Shown here piece by piece: positions 32,025 through 44,994 of a stretch of 64,000 bases of DNA (the stretch's first letter is position 1; every line of letters begins with the position of its first letter). A model generated the notes under the pieces. That model was not told the origin of the DNA. It saw nothing but the letters and a program-made list of their open reading frames with translations, and did no database searches. Origin of the DNA: Sphaerosporella brunnea (Eukaryota > Ascomycota > Pezizomycetes > Pezizales > Pyronemataceae); contig VXIS01000044.1 in assembly GCA_008704415.1 (NCBI GenBank), forward strand, positions 124,001-188,000. The letters run 5' to 3'. The position numbers were made by a program, and so were the translations under genes.

Positions 32025-33185
32025 CTAACCCTCCCCCTCCAACCACGCGCCCAGCCGCTCCTCGACAACACCCAACGCCTTCTCCCCCCAAAAATGCGTA
32101 GCCCCTGCCACCTCCACGCCCTCAAACACAAACTCGCAGCTTCGCATCTTCTCCGCCCACCGCCGGTACTTCCGCACTCCAGTAAACACATCGTCGTCTC
32201 CCCACGCCACAAAAACTTTCTTCGCCGCACCCGCACCCGCCTCTGCTGCGGAAACGGGATCAAGCACACTCCTGCCACCGCCACCCAACAGCAGCAGCGA
32301 CGACACCGGCGGCAGCGGCGGGGAGACCAGAAGATAGCTCAACCGCACGGCGACCTCCTCCCAGCGCCGCAGCTCCTGCAGCTGCGCCTCCGCCGGCGGC
32401 GGCGGCGGCAGCTGCGGGGATCGCACGCCAGAGTAACTAGTGCGCGCCGCGGCCACGGAATGCACGTCGCCCCAGCAGCGGGCGCTTTTGATGCCGGCGG
32501 CGAGGGCAGTGGCGTACGCGGGCGTCGGCGGGGAGCGCAGCGTCTCCAGCAGGTATTGCGCGTGCACACTTGACGCCGCGGCGATCAGCGCGCCGTACGA
32601 GTATCCCGCTGCCAGGAGGTGCGCTTCCTCCTGCTGCTGTTGCTCCCCCTCCCCCGACGAGCCGGCGAGGGAAACAAGAAATGCTAGCGCCCACGCCGCG
32701 ACAGCCGCATAATCTTTGCGCTCGGCGCTGCCCGTCCAGCTGGTGTGGCCGCGCGAATGCCCGACTCCGCGGAAGTTGAAGAGGACCACGATGTAGCCGC
32801 GGCGCAACAGGATCGCTGCGAGGCGCTGCACTACCGCGTCGTTGAGGCTGCCGCCGAGCGGGCCGTACGGGTGTGCTATCACTGCTGCTTTCCGGCTGGT
32901 AGTGGGAACCGGCGAGGGAACGAGAAGAAGCGTTTCGAGCGGTGTTGAGTCGTGCAGTGACGGTATGAAGAGGTTTAAGGCTGTTGATGGCGGCCGGTGG
33001 TGCATATCGTGCGCGGTGCTGGCTGCCCTCAGAGGGCAGCGTCGCCTTGGGATGTGAGTTAGATACATGTAGCATGTCTCGTACGAGCCTAGGGTTAGGG
33101 CTGGAAGCAAGCATGTGAAAGCGACGGCCACGCTGCGTTTGGACATCAATTCATGGTCTTGTCCACTATCTACCACATTCCCCAT
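32025..33185 (-). CDS. Alpha/beta hydrolase
   Basis: 386 aa, one exon. Fold landmarks are in order: AAVIAHPYGPLGGSLND (strand and oxyanion region, 120-136), VVLFNFRGVGHSRG, the nucleophile elbow AAGYSYGALIAA (G-x-S-x-G, about residue 195), the acid in VFVAWGDDDVFTG (about 330), and the base His in GATHFWGEK (about 362). So a Ser-Asp-His triad is present. The substrate cannot be told; relatives are generic dienelactone-hydrolase/peptidase-like enzymes. ATG 33185 is the first in frame. A second Met at residue 15 begins MSKRSVAVAFTCLLPALTL, which looks like a membrane anchor or signal and may be the real start. The middle (QQQQEE, PPPPPA) is low complexity. Confidence 0.75.
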   Translation of the reverse strand: MGNVVDSGQDHELMSKRSVAVAFTCLLPALTLGSYETCYMYLTHIPRRRCPLRAASTAHDMHHRPPSTALNLFIPSLHDSTPLETLLLVPSPVPTTSRKAAVIAHPYGPLGGSLNDAVVQRLAAILLRRGYIVVLFNFRGVGHSRGHTSWTGSAERKDYAAVAAWALAFLVSLAGSSGEGEQQQQEEAHLLAAGYSYGALIAAASSVHAQYLLETLRSPPTPAYATALAAGIKSARCWGDVHSVAAARTSYSGVRSPQLPPPPPAEAQLQELRRWEEVAVRLSYLLVSPPLPPVSSLLLLGGGGRSVLDPVSAAEAGAGAAKKVFVAWGDDDVFTGVRKYRRWAEKMRSCEFVFEGVEVAGATHFWGEKALGVVEERLGAWLEGEG

Positions 33186-33482
33186 AAGCAGACAAAAAAG
33201 ACGTACAACGTGTTAAACAATATCCCTTGCGAACCCGCTAAACCTACAAAAAGAGAATAAAATAGAGCACAACTCAAAGCCGTATGCGCCCCTCAGTAAG
33301 CCCTAGGAATTTATACAAGAAATCGAAAAACAGAACGCCAGTACAGGTACCCGCTAAAAATATAAGTAAAGCAGAAATTGTACCCTTCACCTCTCCTTAT
33401 GACATTTGGTGAGATTCGCGGAAGGTGTTGAGAGACGCGCACCACCGAATAAAGTACCAAGCTTTGTGAGCTCACGCCTAGC

Positions 33483-36064
33483 CTATTCCGGCCTCCAGCT
33501 TCTAACCAGAGGACTCCCAACTTTGGGCGCAAACTGCATGCTCTTTCGCTTGGCTATGCGGATTCTCTCGAGGATGACTGGGTTCGTCGTCGAGTAATCG
33601 CATCTAGGGGTCTCCGGATCCTGACTAGGGTACGATTTCGTAGGAGTCTTGGGCTCAACGGTCTTGGGTGGCGACTTCTTCCCCCGAGGAGGCGACTTGT
33701 GACCCGTGAGCTGAGCGACCAGTTCCTCCGTCCGCTGCGGATCCATAGACTTGCGACGCTATACAACCGTTAAACTCCAATCTTTCAACAAGGCGACACC
33801 GCATAACATACCTTGTTTCCTCCGCGGGGGGTAGCATCCAAGTCAATGGCATACGCGCTCTCATCTAGCCATTCGTCGCGCCGAGCACACTGAATCACCC
33901 ACATCAGTGCCACGCAGGAAACCAGTGCACCAGCAGCCTTGACTTTCGCCAGGGTTCTAGGAGAGCCGTCCTTGAACACGACATGGGTGATGCCAACTTT
34001 CCCAGGGGTAGCAGAATCGGGGTTCCAGTTCCACTGCTTGAGGACCTTGGCTCCCATGCATCTAAGCATCTTCGAAAAGGTTTCGCAACAGTCGCCACCG
34101 TCGTTGGTGTACGCGTCAACATAGACAACTGCTCCCGCCAGCACTGAGCTAGGATTTTCCTCAGTGCCCCGCCGCCTGTGCTGGGCCTCCGATGCGAGAG
34201 TAACATGATGATAGGGGGAAATGCCTGGGCCGAAAACATCGTCGTCATCCGAATGAAACTTCACGGGTACCTTCATCTCCGGTGCTGGCACTTCGGAGTA
34301 GCCAACGACCACATCCCTGTTGTCCTCGTTCAGGAGCACGGGATCAACAGGAACATCGTCCCAAGTGTGAAGCGTCTTTGCAGGATTGCTGATTGAAGGA
34401 GCAATTTCCTGTCCGAAACCACGACTGGCATCCTCGGATGCCTGCTCTATCTTGCTCGGGCTGGTCACGACTTGCTGGGGTGGAACATTTTCAGAATCGC
34501 AGTCCATTTCATCGTCTTCATCAAAGCCAAAAAGGCCGAAGCTACTGCCACCCTCGCTTGGACTGCGATGCTTGTTGGCTGGCGTGGATGCCGGTGCCTT
34601 GGGTGTTGGGCTAGTTTGGGCTGGAGACTCGTCATCATCCATAGAAAGATCCCCATCCCGATCAATCTTTGATTTGGCTTCCTGGAGCTCAACCGATGTA
34701 GGGCGCTTCCGAGAGTCTATTAGAGACTTGATGAATTCGTTCGAGCTCAAGGAAGGCGAAGACGAAGGGGCAGTAGAGTCGTGGAAAATAGCATCCTTCA
34801 TGCTATAATCTGCGCTTTTAGGGGGATTTGCCTCAGCCTCTTCCCTCTTTTGTTTAATAGAAGCCAAAAGATCCCTGAATGCCTTCGGGGGATTGCTAAT
34901 CTTGATGGTTTTTCCCTTGGTAGCTTCCTCGGGAATGTCCTTGACTGGGCCTTTCTTCGAGGCAGCCTTCTTTTCCAGAATTGGGATGGATCCAAAAACA
35001 TCACCACGGTTGTCAGCGGCGACTCGAATGACAGTATCCGAGAAAGGATCATCATATGCATCCATAGAGTACTTGAGCGAAGATCCTTTCGTCAGGGGTT
35101 TCGAAGTGGGCGTGCTCAGAGCTGGCTTTCCGGGTCTTCGAGCCGGCGAAGAAAGGGCGCTGGGCTTCGAAGGGGATGTCTGCGACAGTGTGGATTCCGC
35201 CATCTTGTTTGGAGACTGAGGGAACCTCCTCGCCGGTGTACCAAATATACCTGAAGGCCTTGCAGCAATATCCTTCGCGCCGAGCAAAAGATCTGCTCCA
35301 TCAATAGCGTTCCTCTTCGTGGGACTCGGAAGTGGTCGCCTTGGCTTCTCAGCCAATCGGGGGGATGTAGGCCACAAAAGCTCATCCTCCATATCCTCTT
35401 CTTCAACTGTGTACACTCTCTTGGGCCTTTGAGCTTTCATCGGAGACAGATTAGGGAGAGCAGGAACCGGTTCCGCGTAAATACCCGTAGTCGGCTGTTG
35501 GATTTTCGTCCTCGGGATTCGCTTGGGCTTCACTGAGAGGGCACCCATCGATGTCGACATGAGGACATCCGTTTCCTCGTCCTCATGGTCCGGCTTCGGT
35601 TCCGACGGTCCGGCCGATGGCGATGCGTTCTCCTTATCCGCCGTCTTCGTTCCGGGGCTTGGAGCGAAAGTGACCTTCTTGTGGGTCAACGTTTTCGCGA
35701 CTATAGTTTTAGCATGACAGCGCGGCTCATAGGGTGAGAATCTCATGTTACCAGTGCGTCCCGAGCGCCTGGGAGCAGCTGATAATCCGGCATTAGCAGC
35801 GGTACTCCTGGTCCTCGTGGTGGTCTTCTTGGGTGCTGCTGCCGCGGCTGGAAGTTTTGCGGGAACGAGTACCGTCCGGGTAGTGGTCTGAGCAGGCTCC
35901 GAACGAGAGTTGTTCGCCAAGGACGCCTCCGTGAGCGCTTTACGCCTCGTACTCGCAGCCGTGCTCCTAGTTGTTCGAATCGGGCCTATAGACGTTTTGA
36001 CAGCCAATTCTCCAGCTTGGGAGCGAGAACGCGTGAGGTATCGTCTCGGCGGGTGTTCCGCCAT
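33483..36064 (-). CDS. BRCT-domain protein (microcephalin-like arrangement)
   Basis: 842 aa from exons 36064-33812 and 33758-33483 (53-nt intron, GTATGT...TATAG). The first 620 residues are disordered and Ser/Pro/Lys-rich with many SP/TP sites, suggesting CDK phosphorylation. An acidic segment (FGFDEDDEMDCD) follows. One BRCT domain lies at about 660-755 (AGAVVYVDAYTND...MLRCMGAKVLKQWNWNP...VGITHVVFKDGS...CVALMWVIQCARRDEWLDE). The tail has RRKSMDP and KRKSMQFAPKVGSP. The single BRCT with WNWNP and GITHVVFKDG is the pattern I associate with microcephalin-type chromatin and DNA-damage proteins. I start at 36064 because the in-frame upstream sequence to 36286 is not protein-like. Confidence 0.8.
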
Positions 36065-36476
36065 TGTGGAGGGAACTGAACCGTTGCGAGCAAAAAAATT
36101 GTTTGAGTCTTGGGGAGCTTTCAGCGGTGGGAAAAAAGAAATAGACTGGACTGGATCGCGAGAAGAGAAACAGGGAGGGAGAAGATGACCGGGGGAGATG
36201 CGAATTGTTGTCTTGTAAACAAGCGAGGCGCCGCGTGTTGCCCTGACAACTGTCAATGCGAAGGGATGGCTTGGCATCTGCCGCAAGCGATTGACTTTCT
36301 CGGTTGGGGCTGGAAGAGCCGAGGGGTTAGGGTTGCGGCTGGTGCGGGTGCTGGATTAGGCTTAGTAGTTTATTTTGAGCCGCAGTCACCAGTTATGTCA
36401 TCGCGGGGTTCCCGCTGTCTAACCTTGCCACGTCATGATCCACATTCCTTCAACTCCCGCTCAAGCTTCTCAGAGC
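36065..36476. promoter_or_regulatory. Bidirectional promoter region
   Basis: 412 bp between the divergent BRCT and NudC start codons. No TATA box at usual spacing; no repeat. The plus-side leader ends TCTCAGAGCATG. Confidence 0.45.
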
Positions 36477-37154
36477 ATGTCCGATACCAACCAGCCCGAC
36501 CCCGCCGCCGAAAAGGCTGCCCGCGAAAAGGAAGCCGCTGAGCAAGCTGCCCTCCCTTACACCTGGAGGCAGACCATCGCCGATGTCGACCTCTCCGTGC
36601 CCGTTCCTCCCGGAACCCGTGGACGGGATCTCGACGTTGTCATCGGTTCCAAAAAGCTCAAAGTGGGTCTGAAGGGTAAAGATCCTATCATGGAGGTCCG
36701 TTTTCTTCTAGCACATGATTCATACCTCCTCAAAGACTCAACTCAAATAAATCCGCCAGGGTGACCTTCCCAAGAACGTCCGTGCCGACGAGTGCACCTG
36801 GTCCCTCGAAGACCAGAAGTCAGTCGAGATCCACCTCGAGAAAGTCAATCAAATGGAATGGTGGGCCCACGTCTTGACGCACCACCCCAAGATCGACACG
36901 TCCAAGATCAACCCAGAGAACTCGAAGCTGAGCGATTTGGACGGCGAGACCAGGGCTATGGTTGAGAAGATGATGTGGGATCAGAGGCAGAAGGAGATGG
37001 GAAAGCCCACAAGCGACGAGCAGAAGAAGATGGACCTTCTGAAGAAGTTCCAAGACCAGCATCCCGGTGAGTCGTCAACTTAGCAGTTGAGAAGTGCGGA
37101 TATGGTTGCTGACATTGTGTAGAGATGGACTTTTCCAACGCAAAGATTGGTTAA
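36477..37154 (+). CDS. nudC: Nuclear movement protein NudC
   Basis: 185 aa from exons 36477-36695, 36760-37066 and 37123-37154 (introns of 64 and 56 nt). After a charged N-terminal helix ([17 protein letters not shown]) comes the CS (p23-like) domain: [69 protein letters not shown]. The family C-terminus follows ([24 protein letters not shown]...[16 protein letters not shown]). NudC is an Hsp90-linked co-chaperone that supports dynein and LIS1 function in nuclear migration. The last coding exon is only 32 nt. Length and order are normal for filamentous fungi. Confidence 0.93.
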
Positions 37155-38125
37155 ATGATTTTATATCTTTAGCAACCAAATCTAAGCTTGATCTTTTTAG
37201 AGTACATTCCACAGTTTTCTGTGCATGCTTCACTTTATGTCGCTCGTTCTATCAGTTCCAAGGTTCGATTGGGACATCTCAACCACTACAACCCCAAACA
37301 ACTCCCAGGATCACAACTCTGCCGCCAAAATTTCTAGAGAAAAGACAGGGGTGGAGGCTATTAGTAAGAGGGGGAGCGGCCAAAGGCAAACTAAACCTGG
37401 GGGGAGCGGCCAAACCAGAGGTAACGAATGAGTCCCTATGATATAACCCCCCCCCTCAATGAAACCGGACAAAAGTATCGCTGTCCCATCTCCATGAAAT
37501 AGAGTCATTAGATCAGTAGGAACTGATCATCCTTGCGTAAATATACTAGGCTGCCATACTCTTTTGCCGCGTTTTACAGCAAGTAGAAGCGTATGAAAAT
37601 CTACGGCTACACAGTTAATGGACCAGATTCTTCAGCGCACACCGCTTGAATTTGCACCAAAGGCACAAACACAGATTCCATTTGCATACAATCAATAAAA
37701 ACCCAAAACCGCGATCCATCAAGTCATACAGCTTCCCAACAGATTACAACAATTTCCTTTCCCCCATTTGCACACAGTCCCATCCCATTCCAAGACCCAA
37801 GAACAAAGGAAAAGGAAAGCAAAACCCAAAAGGACATAATCCGACATAAGAGAGGTAGTTCCCATTTCCGGGAACGAAAAGAAAAAAAAAAAAAAAACCC
37901 CCAACAAAAACCGGAGCAAAAGCCAAAAGCCACGACATAAACGACAAGAGAAAAAAAACAAACCCCAAAAATAAAAATAAAAAAGGATCCCATCGAGAAC
38001 CCACGATACACGCTTATGCAAACAGACAAGCATAAGCTGTAAAATCGTTGCATCGTGTCATCCAATCGTGAAAATAACCCAAGAGAATAAGCGGAAAGAA
38101 ATCCATCAAAACCGTGAAATCGCCA
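37155..38125. other. Intergenic between convergent genes
   Basis: A-rich on the plus strand, with A runs at 37870-37886 and 37951-37958. Open frames here are low-complexity shadows. No supported gene. Confidence 0.5.
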
Positions 38126-41100
38126 TCAAGTCAGCATGCTCGTAGCAACGCTTCCCTCAAAACCCTCATCATCCTCTTCCACATCGACACCGATACCCGA
38201 ATCACCATAGAGGCCAAGTCTCCTCTTCTTAGTCCTGAACGCTCCTGAGGCGAACCGACTCTTGTTGCTGACAGGACTCAGCGGCCGCTTGGGGTACTCG
38301 ACCTCTTGCGAGGACGAAGCGCTAACGTCAGAGTGTACCCGCTTCTTACTCTCCCGCAACTTGAGCTCACGCATATACTGTCCCTTGTGGTCCCCTATAC
38401 GGCTGTAAAACCGTTCTGCCTCCTGTTGAACCCGCTCGAACGCTTCCATACCCTTTTCACGCTCGGTCTCGAGGTCCTGTTCGAGTTCATGCTTTTCCTT
38501 CTCGAGATGCACGACCTGAAGCTCGAGTTTGCGCTTGTCGTTTTCGTGAACGGTGATTTCAACTCTGAGCTGTTCGATCTGCTGCTTTTTCTCGTCCACC
38601 AACTTGCGGAGAGCAGCATTATCGGCCTCAAGTTCAGACTTCGTGCGAGCCAACTCGTTCTCCGATACCTCAAGATAAGCCTGGACTTGCTCTTTCTGAG
38701 AACGTAGAGAAGCGATGTTTCTGTTGACTTCCTCGACGTAGAGTTGATGTTCAGATTCTTCGAGTTTGAGACTCTCTTCAAGCTCAGCCTCCTTCTCTTC
38801 AGCATCGTCAAGCCAGTTTTTATAGTCGGAAACCTCTCGCTCAAGTCCGCCGATGCGTTCTTCGTGATGCTGGATTATTTGCTCGAGACGGATCTTTTCC
38901 TTGCCCGCATTGAAGAGTGCGTTTTGAAGCTCACGTTCGAGGTCTTGAATCCTAGCCTCCATGATCTTCTTTTGGGATGCGTTGTGACGTTTGAGCTCCT
39001 CAATTTCAATGGCTAGACCCTCGATCTCTGCAATGCGTTCCCCGAGCTGGGCATCGAGCTTCTTCGCTAATGCGTTCGCCTCGGCAAGCTTAGTCTCGTA
39101 TTCGTGGACAAGGGCTTCCTTCTCCTCCTGCGCATTTTCAAGGTCGACCTCAAGTGCAGCGATTTCAGTGTCCTTGCGGGCCTCCGTCTCGCGAAGTTCC
39201 TGCTCAAGATCCGCAATTTTACCATCCGCTTTGCTGATCCGTATTGTCAACTCGTCAACCTCGATCTTTTGAGAGCTCTTGAGCTGCGCGATCCGCTCGT
39301 GAAGTTCCTGGACCTGGTCTTTCGAACCGGCCACGACGCCCTCCAGTGAGCTGATCTGGGAAGCATGTTCTTCAATGGTGGTCGCAAGTTGAGATTCAAG
39401 GTGGTTCTTGCCGAGAACAGCTTCGGCCAACTTGTTCTCGACTCCAGCAACAGCAACCATTTTCTCATGATGAGCCTTTTGGAGTTCCTCTCGATGAGAG
39501 GCGGCTTGCTCCTCGAGGCGCTGACGAAGCTCCTCTTCCGCAGACTTTCGCACGTTGATTTCTTGCTCCAATTCATCAATCTGCATGCGATCCTCCTGAG
39601 CAGCGGCATTGAGTTCCGCGATCTGCTGCGCCGCATCGGAAAGTCGTTCACGAGTAGCGTCACCGTCAGCTTTAACATCGATGAGCTCTTTGTCGACACT
39701 AGATTTCTGGACCTCCATATCCTCCAGTCGGGCTTCGAGGTTCCGGATAGTGGCGTTCTTGTCATTGATGTCCTCTTCAAGTTCTTGCAACTTGTCCTCG
39801 AGACTGTTGATTTGCTTGGCAACGGCGAGAACGTACTTTTCGACAAACGCTGGAAGATCCTCCTTTTTGACCGATTCCCCATTGACGTAGGTAGCGATAT
39901 CGTCCAAGAATCCGTCCAGATCCACGGCGTGTCTCCGTTCGGCATCGAGATCGGATTGGAGAGCTGTGGCATTGTCCTTTGCAATGAGCAACTTAGCATC
40001 AAGTTCCGAGATGAGAGCACCGAGAACTTGAAGCGCATGGTCATTACTTCCCGTCCAGGCGAAGTCTTCCAGGTTGTGGTTGGCAAAATGAGAGTCTTGG
40101 AGCTGACGGCGTCGGTTATAGAGATTTTCGATCCGTTTTCGTACGTCCTTGAAGCGATCGGTCAACTTTTCGATCGCCTCCTCCGGAGTGATTCTTCCAT
40201 CGCCATCTTGAGCGAGGATGCGGATCTTGTCCTCCAACTGGCGCCTGAGGCCCTCACTCTCCTCGGCATGGTTTTTGGCCATGACCAGTTCGGTGAGCAC
40301 CTCATCAACGGCCATATCCAGCGGCTGGGATCCATCAATATATTGTTGGATCTTTTGTACGATGATGGACTGCTCGTCTTCGACGGTTTTTGCCTGCCGG
40401 ACATGACTTTCGATCTTCTCACGGAGAATAGTCAACTCTTGGAGATATTTTGTGTTGGCGGAGGTCGAGTCGCGTAGAGATTCCTCGAGAGACGCGGCTT
40501 TATCTTCCAGGCCCTTGATGGTCTCCCTGAGCGAAGTGTTGTCTTTTTGCGCAATTTCAATCACCTGTTCCAAGTTGGCAACTCGGGATTTGTAATCATC
40601 AATTTCCTGGCGCATCAAGGATTTTTCTGCCTGAAGGGCTTCAATCTCGTCTTCCAAAGATACGATGCTCTCTTTGAGATCTGCACTCTGTTCATCCAAG
40701 TCCGCCTTCTCCCCCTGCACAACTCGGATGGCCTTTTTAGACGCCTCCACCTCGGCGTGCAGCTCTGCAATCTGGCGCTCCATACTTTCCTTTTCAAGAG
40801 CAGCCGCAGCCGCAGCCTGCTGGAACATCTCGATCTGCGCGTTGGACTCGGCAAGCTTTGCGCTTAGAGACTCCTTGTCGCCGGTTGCGGTCTTGAGATC
40901 AGCCTTTAGCTCCGCGATCCTGATTTCCAGTTGTCCGATATCTCGCTCGAGACTGTCCTTATCTGCGTTCGAAATGTCCGCCGCCTTCTCTAATGTGCTG
41001 ATCCGAGTTTGCAGACCGGTAATCGCCTTCTCGAACTCTTGTTTTGTCTTATCGGCTGCTTCAGCGGCTGCCCGCAATTCTGAGATAGCTGCTTCCTGAT

Positions 41101-43961
41101 AAGCGATTTTAGCTCTTAATTCCTTGGTCGCCTCGTCCGATACGTCCGATGCGGCTTGAAGGTCAGCAATGACAGCTTCTAACTGGCTTTTGTCCGACTG
41201 CAAGCGTTCGTTGGCGTTTTTCAGAGCGTCGTTGATCTCATCTAAACCTAAAATCTTCTTGTCTTTGACATCGAGAGTCGTCTCCAACTGGTCAATGTCA
41301 ACCTCTAATTTGGAGTTTTCCAACTTGAGGTCTTCAATTTGATCCTCTCGATCCTCAAGATCGGCTCGAAGTTTTCCTCTCTCAACTTCCAAAGTCTCGA
41401 TTTCCTCGTCCTTTTCATCGAGCTGTTCCTTGGCGAGTCGAAGCTCATCCTTGAGGTTGTTGACTTGCGAATCGAAGTCAGAGACACGGACGGTAAGTCC
41501 ACGCAATTGTTCACTCAAGTCCTCAATCGCCCGGTCCTTGTCAGCCACCTTCTCTTGCCATGCGACGTTCTCGTGCCGCAGGCGCTCGATTTCTCCCGTC
41601 AGCGCCTGTATTTGCTGGCGGGAGCTGGATAATTCCCCTTCGAGTTCCTGCTCCAGCTCGCCTTCTTCTCCTAGTCTCTTTTCCAATTTCCCGATATGTT
41701 GACGCAGGTCCTCGATAAGTGCATCTGCATCTGCTTTGTCCTTGGTGCCCACCTCCACGGAGTGCTCAAGGCCCTTGATTGCGGCCTTGCACTCTGCAAG
41801 GGCGACTTCAAGCTCCCTCTTTTCGTGAACAACAGTGGAATGCATAGATTTCAGCTCGTCAACCTCGGCAGCAAGCTCATCAACTTTGAATTCCATCTCC
41901 TCCTTCTCCTCGTCAATGAACTCGTCGGTCTGGACTGCACCGGAGAAGACGTTTTCCAGCCGCACACCCTCCAGTTCTTCCAGCTGCGTGATCCTGGCGG
42001 CGAGACGTTCGCTGAGAGCACGGAGTTTGTCGTTCTCGTCTTGGAATGCATTGGCCTGCCGTCGAAGATCTTCAGAGTTGGCGAGATCTGTTTCGGCTTC
42101 CTCCTCAAGGTCGTGAATCTTGCGACTAAGGGTCTCCAAGGCTGACTGCAACTTCTCGTTATCCGCCTGCAGATCTGCGATCCGTGGGTCAGGTTGGGAC
42201 TCCTCCTCCTCTTCTTCTTCTTCAATATCCATAAGTTCGCCGCCGACGGACGAAGCATCGTAACCAGTGCCGGTGGCAATGGACCGAACAGACATTCCCT
42301 CGTTGAAGACGGATCCTTCCACAACAGTCTCGATTTCGACTTCTTCCTCGACCATCGTAGTCTCGTCGAATGCGACTCTTCTCGGAGGGGGACTCCGGAG
42401 CTCTTCGAGTTGGCTGTAAAGACCGCGGTTTTCTTCCACCAGAATCTGCTCCTCCGCATCATGGAATTCTTGGAACTCTTCGGCTTCTTCCTGCCATCTC
42501 CGAGCCTCCTCGGTCCGCCGCTTGATGTCCTCTCGAAGGGAGGCAATTTGTTCCTCGAGGTCGCGGATTTGCAGATCGCGGTTAGTGAGTGGCGTGGTTA
42601 CGCCGCCGTTACTGCTGGGCTGCCTCGAAAGGCGGGCGGGTGTTGTTGCTAGAGCTGGAGAAATTCGGGCCTCCGGTTCGGGAGTATGCGCGGGAGTGTC
42701 ATCAGCGTGATCGACCCCCATATCCATGCTGTCATCGTAATCCATTCCGAATCCCACGCCCATGTCAACATCTGCATGTTCAGAGTCTTCCCGCACCGCA
42801 TCCAGGTGTTCCGTTTCAGGCGCGTTCTTGGCGTCCAACAACGCCTGTTCCAAATCCTGAAGTCGTCGCTGAGAACTGGAAAGCTCAGCCCTCAATTTCA
42901 TGAGTTCCTCGCGTTGCTTGCGGCGAGCAGCACTCTCTTCTGCCTGGATATTGTTCATTTCCTCGCTTAAAGCATTGCGGCGCAGCGCCCGGATGGTTCG
43001 CCGGGACAATGCCTGCTTGAGAGGGAAGAACTGGACTTCTCTGGACACCCCCGAGGGCATCGACATTGACGTGGGTGTTCGCGCGGGTGCAGGCGCAGGT
43101 ACAACAGCCAACGTATGACGACGTTTTGACGGCTTGCTCCGTTTGCGATGAGATGCCGGAGTGGCATTCTGCGAGGAGCTGCGAGGAGCTGCACCCCCAA
43201 AGCTTCGTCTTCGAGAAGCGGAGGCCACAACGTGTGGTCCTGGATCGGACTGTCGCGACTTCTTTCGGTGCGACTTGGGCGGCGGGGTGCCCTGGACGAC
43301 TATTGTTTCCGGCAGTGAAGCCCCGTGCTGCTGCTGCTCCTCCTCCTCCTCCTCCTCCTCCCGTAGATCCCGTTGCTGTGATTGGGGCGCAGGCAGGCTG
43401 AACCGTGTGCTCTTCCTCCTAACTCTGGCAGAAGCGGTTGGTGTGCGCACAGGTGTAGCTGCCGGAGCCGAACCCACTTCGTCGTTGTTAGCAGTTGAGC
43501 TTTTCAGCATCTTCGCGACAGCGACGAAGGTTTTAATGTCGTGATTCGATGTGGCAACGTTGAGCTCGGATTTTTCCTCCGCCACGATTCGCCGTAAGGT
43601 GGGTGATGGAGTATACGTGTTGTCGCGAACGTTCTTGAGTAACCACCCGTCCGACGTAAGCTCATTGAGGGTCTGAAGCTTAAAGTTAGGAACCGAAGTG
43701 TAAGCAATTTTCACGTGCGGCGACTTACCAGGTGTGCTCGCTTCTTCCACGTTCCAGGGATGACGATGTCATTTTCCTCGCATACCGCTTCAAAGGCCGA
43801 TTCTAGATACGCACCGTTAGCCGTTCGATGCAATGGCAAAGGGGGGGCGGGGACAATGGCGTACCTATCGCCGAGAGCGGTATTGGTTGCGAAGGGTTTC
43901 TCGGGGAGAAGTTTGAGTCAATGGCGGCGAGCACCCGAACTTTGTACGGGTATGCAGGCAT
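38126..43961 (-). CDS. Very large coiled-coil protein (1907 aa)
   Basis: Exons 43961-43865, 43802-43729 and 43678-38126 (introns of 62 and 50 nt; branches GGCTAAC and CCTAAC). The N-terminus MPAYPYKVRVLAAIDSNF leads to a compact segment (FEAVCEENDIVIPGTWKKRAHLLQTLNELTSDGWLLKNVRDN). A basic disordered region with SP/TP motifs follows (to about 285). Residues about 290-1830 are almost unbroken heptad coiled coil (repeated LE/EL/IADLE units). The basic C-tail has KRPLSP and FRTKKRRLGLYGD. The length and SP-rich basic ends suggest a nuclear, spindle-pole or septal scaffold, but I cannot name an orthologue. The two short upstream exons were found by splice signals and phase, so the start rests on inference. 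Confidence 0.75.
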
Positions 43962-44994
43962 GGTAGATTTGGGTATTGGGTCGCGTTGTTGCGCGTATTA
44001 TGGTGCGTGTTATGGTGCAGTGCTGAATATGGTGGGAGGTAAATAGTAGCGGCGGTTTGGTATGATGGATATGAAAGGTGAAGACGGAGGCGTTTTTTTA
44101 AAGGCGGGAGGTGGGCAATCCAGTTTCGCAAAACAAATGACGTCGAAGCCTGGTTCGCAGGTCCAGCCAGTAAACAACTTCTCACGCTCAGTCGCCACTC
44201 ATACACACACACACACACACACACGGCGTGAGATTTGAGTTTCGACGCGGGTGGTGTCGAGTGGGGACCCTCGCCTCGCCACCGCGCGCGCGGGAACTTT
44301 TAGCGGATCGCTTGCAGGTGCGGTCGGTAAGAGGGTGCGCGGCGATGATGGAGAGGTTTCAAAAGTGGACAAAACGGTGGATGGAGAATGGGATCGAGAA
44401 GAAGAAGAAGGGGGGTGAGAGAGGGAGGGGTACTGTTGTTGTTGTCGTTGTTCTTTTCTTCCAGTTGTTCTCGGAAAAAAACAACAGCAGCAGGGAACCC
44501 GCAAGCCTTGCTGGATTTGGCGCTGGCCCGAGCGCTGCTGCTGCCCTGCTGCCAATGGAATTCCACACTTCCTATGACTCCGCCAGTGACAGTTTTGCGG
44601 TGCGTGTATGGATGATTCACATACCTACCATGTATTTCATACGGTAACTAACTGCCTGGCTTCCGTGATGCAGCGAGAGAGACAGAGCCAACGCAGCAGC
44701 GCAGCAGCGCAGCGCAGAGCAGGAAGCGAATAATTGCAGCGATTAATGATCTACATGCATGTATTGGCATGCTTCACACCAATCGTCTGTTTGTTTGTTT
44801 TTGTTTGTTGTCGACAAACAATTCATCGCCAAGCTCTGCCCTGCCACGAGATGCAATTCTTCTTCTGGAGATACTATGAATATTCCTCGCAACGCGTGCA
44901 AAATAAAATGACCCCATTGGCAAGCGTTGCTGGGTGCTACCTAGGTAGTTGTATTACAGATGGCGGGGTTCTCTCGAACAAAAGGGGGGGTATA
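43962..44994. other. Intergenic
   Basis: Upstream region of the coiled-coil gene. No other gene. CGCAGCAGCGCAG-type repeats occur near 44693-44715. Confidence 0.5.
44203..44224. repeat. (AC)n microsatellite
   Basis: Eleven AC units in a row. Confidence 0.9.

Noticed and set aside
36065..36286. N-terminal extension of the BRCT protein to 36286
   Set aside because: The added 74 residues lack the composition of the rest and would run through most of the shared promoter with NudC.
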